From Candidatus Fermentibacterales bacterium (GTDB lineage Bacteria; Fermentibacterota; Fermentibacteria; Fermentibacterales; JAFGKQ01): a DNA stretch of 5,705 nt. This document shows positions 1 through 4,940 of the stretch, piece by piece (the first letter of the stretch is position 1; the number at the start of each line of letters is the position of its first letter). Location of the stretch: NCBI GenBank assembly GCA_016928495.1, contig JAFGKQ010000093.1, positions 1 to 5,705 on the forward strand. Reading direction: 5' to 3'. The notes beneath the pieces were generated by a model that was not told the origin of the DNA, made no database searches, and saw nothing but the letters and a program-made list of their open reading frames with translations. Both the position numbers and the translations under genes were made by a program.

Positions 1-440
1 GACTCCGAGGAGGAGCTCCAGGAGGTGAACGGGATGCCGGTCGGCTCGGTCTGCATGGTGAGGACGAGCGAGCTCCCGGATGTCTCCGTGGTGTAGCTCA
101 TCAGCTCACCGCTGACGTCGACGATTATCCTGACTATCCCGTCCGGAGGGGCCTTGTACTGGCTCGTCCTGATGGCGCTGACGCCGCCCCTGGCGACCGT
201 GTAGTCCATGCCCGAGAAGGCATGGACAGCGTCGCTCAGGTCCAGGACTATTCTCATCGGATCGGTGAGAAGGAACTTCTCGAACACGATCGGCGCGTCC
301 GCGGTGATCGTCACCTGTGTACGGTCACCACTGGGCACAACCGAGATGTCCGTCACTCTGTACGCCGTTGCTGGCGCGCTGAGCAACAGGAGCATCATCA
401 CCAACGGCACGAGTCGTTTGAATTCTGCTACTCCACGCAT
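1..440 (-). CDS. pilQ: PilQ type IV pilus secretin, N-terminal part (signal peptide and AMIN domain), 3' end outside the window
   Basis: This is the 5' part (146 codons) of a secreted protein. A basic start and a hydrophobic run (residues 10-22) end in SAPATA before Tyr27, a plausible signal peptidase I site. Residues 27 to about 130 read as an AMIN domain: the RIVLDL strand (63-68), the VSAIRTSQY segment (87-95) and the VRIIVDV strand (103-109) are its recurrent elements. AMIN domains bind peptidoglycan and occur at the N terminus of PilQ secretins and in AmiC-type amidases; position directly after pilM-N-O-P makes PilQ much the better reading. The Ser-rich stretch starting at residue 140 looks like a linker. 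PilQ forms the outer-membrane ring through which the pilus leaves. The ATG shares its A with the TGA stop of pilP (TGATG), so translation is probably coupled; a GAGG lies 10 nt upstream. The secretin pore itself is not visible. Confidence 0.87.
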   Translation of the reverse strand, partial: MRGVAEFKRLVPLVMMLLLLSAPATAYRVTDISVVPSGDRTQVTITADAPIVFEKFLLTDPMRIVLDLSDAVHAFSGMDYTVARGGVSAIRTSQYKAPPDGIVRIIVDVSGELMSYTTETSGSSLVLTMQTEPTGIPFTSWSSSSE

Positions 441-1870
441 CACAGACCACCCTCTTCATGGAGCCTCATCGTGTAGATAGTAGGAATGATGGCGACTCCG
501 CCCCTTTCTGCGCCGTAGTCAACGGTCACTTCCTGAACCACAACTACTTCGTTCTCGGATATCTCGGCCACCTCGGTGTTGTTGGCCAGCTGGATTCCCT
601 CGTAGAGGATGAAGGCTACCCCGCCGGCGTCCTCCACCAGCGCCTGGTTGCCACCGACCGGGTCGATCGTGATTCCGACCAGCCGGAGCTCTTCCACGGT
701 GACCTCTATCAGATCGCGCCTGAGGTCTCTTCTCAGAGGCGGGAACTCGGTGAAGGGATCCGGCCTGCTGGAAACCGACTCGTAGATCCTGAAGACGCCG
801 GCCCCGGTAGTCATGACGGGCATCACGCCGCCCGTGGCCCCGGTGGTCTGCCTGGCGGCCTGTCCCGCCATGGTGCAGGCTATCATCTCCGAGTCGTAGT
901 CGGGAAGGCCGGTCCTTATGGACCCCAGTGCCGCGTGGGCGATAAGGCCGATCTCGTCGGCAGCCCAGATGATGTCACCCGTCTCCGACGGGATCAGTAT
1001 CGAGGGCTCGAACGAGGGTCTGCCGGCAACCGGGCCGGATGGGTCATCGACCGAGTAGACTCCGGACTCCGCCAGTATCAGGCCCTCGGGGTAAAGCCTG
1101 CCGTCAGGTCCGAGATCCACCCAGTTGTCCCGCGACTCCCTTCGAAGAACGGAGCCTTCCGGGTCGGTCACGTAGAAGACCCCCGATCTCCCGGCAAGGA
1201 CTCCGGAGGTCGGAGCCGTCTCGAACTGCCAGAGATCGACATCCTGATCGTACCTGCAGAGCACATCGCCATCCGCAAGGAAGAACCAGTCGGGTTCCGC
1301 CCTGAACAGCCCGGAGCAGGCCTCTGCAACTTCCTCTCCGGGGTCCCTGAGCACGAAGCCCTCGGCATCGTCGGGTATCGCCAGCCTGCCATCGGCGCCG
1401 AGCACGGCACAAGAGCCGCCCCCGATACCGATCGCGAAGGGCTCGAACCCTGTCGGGAGCTGCTGCAGCACGGCCTCCTCATCCGGAGAGAAGGAGGTCA
1501 CGCCTTCGGCAGACAGCAGCAGCACTCCGTCGCCCGTTGCCGCTATGTCCAGGTAGGGGCTGCCGCCGCCCTCCATCCTGAAGGATCTCCACTCCCTCTC
1601 GGAGGAGTCGTAGCAGAGCAGCGCCCTCTCACCGGGGAGCAGGAACCAGGTCCTGGCGCCGCTCGCGGCCGCGTCGAGCATCGCAGGGGATCCGACCGGC
1701 AACAGGACCTCGAGCCAACCCTCTACCCGGGTGCGCCCGGCTGCCGCGGTCAGATCCGGAGGCACGACGGCCGACGAGACTTCCCCCCCGCCCTGGTCGG
1801 AGCAGGATGCCGCCGCCAGGAGGGCGAGGAGCAGGAACGCCGCCGGAGCCTCGCGGGCACGTTTCTTCAT
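440..1870 (-). CDS. pilP: PilP-type pilotin-like lipoprotein with a large N-terminal beta-propeller-like domain
   Basis: This 476-residue protein is far longer than ordinary PilP (about 170-180 residues). Residues 1-23 form a lipoprotein signal (basic start, FLLLALLAAAS, lipobox AASC with Cys23); Ser24 follows, compatible with outer-membrane sorting by E. coli rules. Residues from about 45 to 360 are beta-rich with recurring blade-like units ending in an aromatic, such as LCYDSSEREWRSF (85-97), LCRYDQDVDLWQF (204-216) and LRRESRDNWVDL (242-253); this looks like a degenerate beta-propeller. Residues 369-475 match PilP: the RPDPF motif, then EVTVEELRLVGI, ALVEDAGGVAFILYEG and EVAEISENEVVVVQE, the usual order before its small beta-domain. 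PilP connects inner-membrane PilN/PilO to the PilQ secretin, and pilO and pilQ flank it here. I chose the ATG at 1870 because AGGAGG lies 9 nt upstream and a lipobox follows; the longer open frame to 2062 lies in pilO. The propeller fold is an inference, the PilP end is firm. Confidence 0.85.
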   Translation of the reverse strand: MKKRAREAPAAFLLLALLAAASCSDQGGGEVSSAVVPPDLTAAAGRTRVEGWLEVLLPVGSPAMLDAAASGARTWFLLPGERALLCYDSSEREWRSFRMEGGGSPYLDIAATGDGVLLLSAEGVTSFSPDEEAVLQQLPTGFEPFAIGIGGGSCAVLGADGRLAIPDDAEGFVLRDPGEEVAEACSGLFRAEPDWFFLADGDVLCRYDQDVDLWQFETAPTSGVLAGRSGVFYVTDPEGSVLRRESRDNWVDLGPDGRLYPEGLILAESGVYSVDDPSGPVAGRPSFEPSILIPSETGDIIWAADEIGLIAHAALGSIRTGLPDYDSEMIACTMAGQAARQTTGATGGVMPVMTTGAGVFRIYESVSSRPDPFTEFPPLRRDLRRDLIEVTVEELRLVGITIDPVGGNQALVEDAGGVAFILYEGIQLANNTEVAEISENEVVVVQEVTVDYGAERGGVAIIPTIYTMRLHEEGGL

Positions 1871-1879
1871 CTCTCTACA

Positions 1880-1885
1880 CCTCCT
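1880..1885 (-). promoter_or_regulatory. Shine-Dalgarno that fixes the pilP start
   Basis: AGGAGG on the minus strand, beginning at the last base of the pilO stop codon and lying 9 nt before the ATG at 1870. It is the best ribosome site near the 5' end of this frame, and it places initiation at the lipoprotein signal rather than at upstream in-frame codons inside pilO. Confidence 0.75.
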
Positions 1886-2445
1886 CACGGCGCGACGAAC
1901 GCGGAGAACGTGAAGGTCGCCTCGATGTTGTCGAACTTGCCCTCGGCGGCCTTCATCTGGTGAATCTCGAGGTCCTCCACGGCCGTCATCATCGCCTGCT
2001 GCGTGAGCTGATCGAGGAAGACCCCGAGGCGATGGTAGCGCCCGACCAGGTGGACCTGCCAATCGTAGCTGGTGTACTCGCCCTGAGCCGATGCCGGCAT
2101 CGGGCTCAGCGAGAGTATCTGAAGGCCGCTGTTATCGGCCTTGTCCGCAAGCATCTGAAGGACTTCCTCCTGGCTGTAGCTCCTGGGAAGGAACCTGTCC
2201 AGACGTTCGAGCTCCTGCTCGTACTGCTCGATTCTCTGGGACATCATGGCCATGTCCTCGGTGGTCTGCTGCTGCAGCGTCTCGAGCTGTGTCTCCCTCA
2301 TCCTGTAGGTGTCCTCGGCCTCCGTGATCGAGTCCTGCACACCCTTCACGATGAAGTTGAAGTAGACGTAGACCACCACGGCCAGAAGCACGAGTCCGAG
2401 GATCACTCTCAGAAGCCTGGGGTCACGAATGTCGATCCCGGCCAC
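1885..2445 (-). CDS. pilO: PilO type IV pilus inner-membrane alignment protein
   Basis: At 186 residues this is a typical PilO. It has a short cytoplasmic start, one membrane helix (about residues 12-33), a periplasmic coiled coil (about 36-84, rich in Glu/Gln/Leu), then the ferredoxin-like domain. That domain opens with the usual FLPRSYSQEEVLQML (85-99) and includes GRYHRLGVFLDQL (135-147), the characteristic PilO/GspM-like helix. PilO dimerises with PilN in the inner membrane and, with PilP, positions the secretin over the motor. The start is GTG at 2445: an in-frame TAG lies only two codons upstream, so no earlier start is possible, and a G-rich run (GGGGG, 6 nt before) may act as a weak ribosome site. 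It follows the small lipoprotein gene by 35 nt and precedes pilP by 14 nt. Identity is clear from fold layout and context. Confidence 0.93.
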   Translation of the reverse strand: MAGIDIRDPRLLRVILGLVLLAVVVYVYFNFIVKGVQDSITEAEDTYRMRETQLETLQQQTTEDMAMMSQRIEQYEQELERLDRFLPRSYSQEEVLQMLADKADNSGLQILSLSPMPASAQGEYTSYDWQVHLVGRYHRLGVFLDQLTQQAMMTAVEDLEIHQMKAAEGKFDNIEATFTFSAFVAP

Positions 2446-2480
2446 TGTCTACCCCCTCTCTCTCTTGCTTCCGGTGACCA

Positions 2481-2951
2481 CTAGTTTCCGCCGCCGCCAG
2501 AGCCACCACCGCCCGGAGGCACGTCATGGAAATCGTTGATGTCGATGGACCAGAGATACAGCGTGTCGCCCACGCCCAGCGTCATCGGGTTGGTCTGCTT
2601 GGTGCAGAAGATGTAGGCGCTGTCCTGGTCCGCATCGTAGGCGTAGAAACCGATGGGGATCTCGTCGGGGAAGCTGTAGGTCACGCCTCCGCCTTCGCCC
2701 TCGACGATCTCCGGGTAGATCTGGACATCCATGATGTACCAGCCGTTCACATCGGTCAGGCAGGACTGGGAGTAGACGGTCGTAGTGTCTCCCTCGAGGA
2801 AGAGCCAGACGCCCTCGGCCGGTATGGTGTGCGCGGCGTCCTCGTAGATGTGCCCGGTGACGTAGCCCCGCGTCTCATCGATTCCGAACAGGTCGCAGCC
2901 TGCCATCACGATCAGAAGCGAGACCACCGATACAGCGATCAGCCTTTTCAT
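2481..2951 (-). CDS. Small lipoprotein with carboxypeptidase-regulatory-like fold and Gly-rich tail, inserted in the pilus operon
   Basis: This 156-residue protein has a clear lipoprotein signal: MKRLIAVSVVSLLIVMAGC, with Cys19 in the lipobox MAGC. Residues 28-75 (GYVTGHIYEDA, PAEGVWLFLEGD, then TDVNGWY at 66-72) follow the pattern of carboxypeptidase-regulatory-like/CnaB-like beta-sandwiches, in which a TD-x-NG-x-Y/F turn is a hallmark. Residues 90-142 are further predicted beta strands with aromatic residues. The protein ends in PPGGGGSGGGGN, a flexible tail. Asp20 follows the lipidated Cys; in E. coli Asp at that position retains lipoproteins in the inner membrane, but whether the rule holds here is unknown. 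The gene lies between pilM-N and pilO, 11 nt after the former, where conventional pilMNOPQ operons have nothing. I do not recognise a named family. A role in pilus assembly or envelope anchoring is inferred from position only. The ATG has a GGGGGG run only 3 nt upstream, a poor SD spacing. Confidence 0.82.
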   Translation of the reverse strand: MKRLIAVSVVSLLIVMAGCDLFGIDETRGYVTGHIYEDAAHTIPAEGVWLFLEGDTTTVYSQSCLTDVNGWYIMDVQIYPEIVEGEGGGVTYSFPDEIPIGFYAYDADQDSAYIFCTKQTNPMTLGVGDTLYLWSIDINDFHDVPPGGGGSGGGGN

Positions 2952-2962
2952 GATCCCCCCGA

Positions 2963-4726
2963 TCAGATTCCCACGTAGTCGCCAACTAGTGGTTCCAGAG
3001 ACGCCGAGTTGACCCCGACTTCCATGTCGAACTGATACCTCACGTCAGAGCCGGCGCCGGCAACGCCGGCCCCGGCCACGGTAGTCATCATGTAGGTCTG
3101 CCCGTAATCGGGAAGCGAGAACAGAGAAGTGCTGCCATCGGGCTTCAGCTCGGTAAGCCTCTGCTGGAACTCGACTATGTCGCCCCATGTCCTGGCTATG
3201 CCGGTGAGGCGAATGCTCGAGTTCCCGCTGATAATGAGGCTGGTCAGGTATATGCCCTTCTCCGCCTCTTCGGCGAGAGCCGCCTGCTCGGGATAGAGAG
3301 CGCGGCAGAGGTATTCCATCACGTAAACACTGAACCTCTGGTTGAGGGCAAGGCTCTGGATGGCTCTCTGTCTGGCGGCGACCTCTTCCGCCAGGTTGTT
3401 GACCATTTCCTGCTGCTGCAGCTGGGTCTGCATCTGGGCGATCTGCTCATCTATTACCGCAATATCGTCCTGCAGCTTCTTCTCCTTGTCCTTCACCCCC
3501 TTGTAGTGGAGGCCCAGCGCCACGACCCCGGCAACGACCAGGATCAGAGGCACGTAGCTGAGCACTCTGGAGATGGAGGGAGCCCCGGCCGCCGCGGGAG
3601 CGGCTGCCTTGGCCCTCTTCCTTCTTCCCTCGCCCGCCTCCTCCAGGACGTTGATGTCCACACGGCCCGGCTCGAAGCCCCTCAGCGCCAGTCCGGCGCT
3701 GACCGTGAGCAGGGCGCCCAGAGTGGCGCGCTCATCGTCAGGGATGACCGAGTCGTCGACGATCAGGTTCGCGAAGGGCTGGAGCGGCTCGACGGGCAGT
3801 CCGTGCTGCTCGCTGAGGATCGTCGCCAGCCCCGGAACCAGCGAGCAGCCGCCGCTTATGTACATCTTGTCGATGCGGTTGCTCTCGCCGGAGGCCTGGA
3901 AGGAGATGAATGAGCGCCTGATGCTCGTGGAGAGCTCCTCGATGACGTATCCTATCGCGGACCTGACGTCATCGTTGGACACGCCCTCGGGCAACTCGCC
4001 CCTCAGAACCTTCTCGGCAACCTCGTAGTCGAGACCCAGCGAGCGCTGGAGTGCCTCGATGAAGCGGTTGCCTCCTATGGCCAGGTCACGGTTGAAGCTG
4101 GGGAGCCCTCCGCGGACCACGACCATGTTGGTTACCTCGGCGCCTATGTTGATGATCGTGACGCAGAGGTCCTCCGGAGGCAGGTAGGCGTTCTGGAAGG
4201 CTCTCTGAAGCGCGAACTGCTCGAGCTCGATGGCCACAGGTCTCACGCCCGCGCTCTGCAGCAGCGAGCGGTGAAGATCTACGACCTCCCGTTTCGCCGC
4301 GACGAGCAGCACCTCCATCTGCCCCGGCGAGATCTCCGGGTTTACGATCTTGAAGTCCAGGCTCACCTCGTCGATGCGGAACGGAATGTGCTGCTCCGCT
4401 TCCCAGTGGATGGCCTGTCGGGCATCTTCCTCCGACATCTTCTCCATTGGTATGCGGCGCACGATGACGCTGCGGCCCGATACGGCGGAGAAGACGTTCT
4501 TCGGCTTGATTCCCGCGCTGCGGAGAACGTCACGGATGGTGGCTATCAGGTGTTCCCTGTTCACCACCTCGCCATCGACCACGGTACCCGGCAGAAGCTC
4601 CTGCACTCCGTATCGAGACAGCTTGAGCGATTTGCCGGATCTTATCAGCTCAACGGCCTTTACAGAGTGACTGCCGATGTCGAGGCCGACGGCTGACTTT
4701 CCCCCCTTGCCGAAGCTGAACATCAT
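2963..4726 (-). CDS. pilM-pilN: PilM-PilN fusion: actin-like ATPase joined to the inner-membrane PilN protein
   Basis: One 587-residue frame covers two proteins that are usually separate. Residues 1 to about 350 are PilM, an actin-like cytoplasmic ATP-binding protein: GLDIGSHSVKAVEL (14-27, phosphate 1), the KMSEEDARQAIHWEAEQHIPF stretch (96-116), INIGAEVTNMVVVRGG (192-207, phosphate 2), GGNRFIEAL (218-226) and YISGGCSLVPGL (289-300, adenosine motif). Residues 355-361 (RVDINVL) resemble the N-terminal INLLP motif of PilN that docks on PilM. A basic, Ala-rich linker (368-382), one membrane helix (about 388-407), a coiled coil (411-455) and a PilN-type periplasmic domain (460-587) follow. The protein ties the cytoplasmic PilM ring to the PilN/PilO pair. 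I chose the ATG at 4726 because GGAGG lies 10 nt upstream and PilM homologues start about here; an upstream TTG at 4759 would overrun that SD. A second ATG follows immediately. It is the first gene of the operon. The frame is uninterrupted. Confidence 0.94.
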   Translation of the reverse strand: MMFSFGKGGKSAVGLDIGSHSVKAVELIRSGKSLKLSRYGVQELLPGTVVDGEVVNREHLIATIRDVLRSAGIKPKNVFSAVSGRSVIVRRIPMEKMSEEDARQAIHWEAEQHIPFRIDEVSLDFKIVNPEISPGQMEVLLVAAKREVVDLHRSLLQSAGVRPVAIELEQFALQRAFQNAYLPPEDLCVTIINIGAEVTNMVVVRGGLPSFNRDLAIGGNRFIEALQRSLGLDYEVAEKVLRGELPEGVSNDDVRSAIGYVIEELSTSIRRSFISFQASGESNRIDKMYISGGCSLVPGLATILSEQHGLPVEPLQPFANLIVDDSVIPDDERATLGALLTVSAGLALRGFEPGRVDINVLEEAGEGRRKRAKAAAPAAAGAPSISRVLSYVPLILVVAGVVALGLHYKGVKDKEKKLQDDIAVIDEQIAQMQTQLQQQEMVNNLAEEVAARQRAIQSLALNQRFSVYVMEYLCRALYPEQAALAEEAEKGIYLTSLIISGNSSIRLTGIARTWGDIVEFQQRLTELKPDGSTSLFSLPDYGQTYMMTTVAGAGVAGAGSDVRYQFDMEVGVNSASLEPLVGDYVGI

Positions 4727-4736
4727 CTTGCTTCCG

Positions 4737-4741
4737 CCTCC
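4737..4741 (-). promoter_or_regulatory. Shine-Dalgarno of the pilM-pilN gene
   Basis: GGAGG on the minus strand, 10 nt before the ATG at 4726. It decides the start of the fusion gene against the in-frame TTG at 4759. Confidence 0.65.
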
Positions 4742-4793
4742 AACCCTTCTTGGTCCCAACGCCGTATTCCCAGCGACATTGAAACCTGAATAT

Positions 4794-4828
4794 CGGTCCT
4801 ATTGCAGCAAACCGCAATGCTTGGACCG
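4794..4828 (-). repeat. Nested inverted repeat (hairpin) in the leader of the pilus operon
   Basis: Outer arms CGGTCC (4794-4799) and GGACCG (4823-4828) are exact complements. Inside them ATTGC (4801-4805) and GCAAT (4814-4818) pair over an 8-nt loop, leaving one unpaired base on one side and four on the other. It lies about 10 nt after the expected transcription start of the pilus operon and about 70 nt before pilM-pilN. There is no U-tract, so it is not an intrinsic terminator. It could stabilise the 5' end of the mRNA or be a protein site. The function is unknown. Confidence 0.4.
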
Positions 4829-4857
4829 TAGCTCTCCTCGAAGGGAGTCTAAGCTAC
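4828..4857. repeat. Imperfect inverted repeat across the pilus promoter -10 and start region
   Basis: GTAGCT (4828-4833) is complementary to AGCTAC (4852-4857). Within them CTCC (4834-4837) is complementary to GGAG (4844-4847), and a 4-nt bulge (TCTA) sits beside the right arm. The repeat covers the proposed -10 box and start point, so a protein bound here would block the pilus promoter. This is an operator candidate only; short inverted repeats like this also occur by chance. Confidence 0.3.
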
Positions 4858-4874
4858 TGCGGACCTTGCGTCAA
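4846..4874 (-). promoter_or_regulatory. Sigma-70-type promoter for the pilus operon
   Basis: On the minus strand TTGACG (4874-4869) is followed after 17 nt by TAGACT (4851-4846). The -35 matches the consensus at five of six positions and the -10 at four of six, with ideal spacing. The expected start is near 4839, giving a leader of about 110 nt before the ATG of pilM-pilN. It is the best promoter match I found upstream of the five-gene run. Confidence 0.55.
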
Positions 4875-4897
4875 TACCCCAAATTCATAAGTCCGAA

Positions 4898-4923
4898 ACT
4901 TCATCACTACACTTGACTTCATC
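4898..4923. repeat. Direct repeat ACTTCATC between the divergent promoters
   Basis: ACTTCATC occurs at 4898-4905 and 4916-4923 in the same orientation, 18 nt apart start to start. A shorter TTCAT sits at 4884-4888, so three TTCAT cores lie 16 and 18 nt apart. The second copy overlaps the -35 box of the plus-strand promoter. Tandem sites of this kind are typical for small dimeric repressors, but an 8-bp repeat in a region this size could arise by chance. Confidence 0.3.
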
Positions 4924-4940
4924 CGATTCTGGCCTATGTT
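4913..4940 (+). promoter_or_regulatory. Sigma-70-type promoter for the small plus-strand gene
   Basis: TTGACT (4913-4918) and TATGTT (4935-4940) are separated by 16 nt. The -35 matches at five of six positions, the -10 at four of six. Transcription would start near 4947, right at the SD of the gene, giving a very short leader. The -35 boxes of this promoter and of the pilus promoter lie back to back, 38 nt apart. Confidence 0.5.

Noticed and set aside
458-1963. A 501-codon open frame on the plus strand opposite pilP
   Set aside because: It is in exact codon register with pilP on the other strand, so it stays open because pilP avoids TTA, CTA and TCA codons. Its translation has no signal, domain or convincing SD sequence, while pilP has all three.
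1871-2062. An upstream extension of the pilP frame to 2062
   Set aside because: It would lie inside pilO, encode an Arg/Gly-rich stretch and bury the lipoprotein signal. The ATG at 1870 has a strong SD.
1807-2978. Plus-strand open frames opposite pilO (1807-2484) and the small lipoprotein (2526-2978)
   Set aside because: These are antisense shadows of genes with clear motifs. Their products are low-complexity (rich in His, Arg, Leu and Val) and match nothing I recognise.
4727-4759. TTG start at 4759 for pilM-pilN, adding 11 residues
   Set aside because: It would place the start upstream of the GGAGG that serves the ATG at 4726, and PilM proteins typically begin just before the F-x-F-x-K/G-x-G segment seen right after that ATG.
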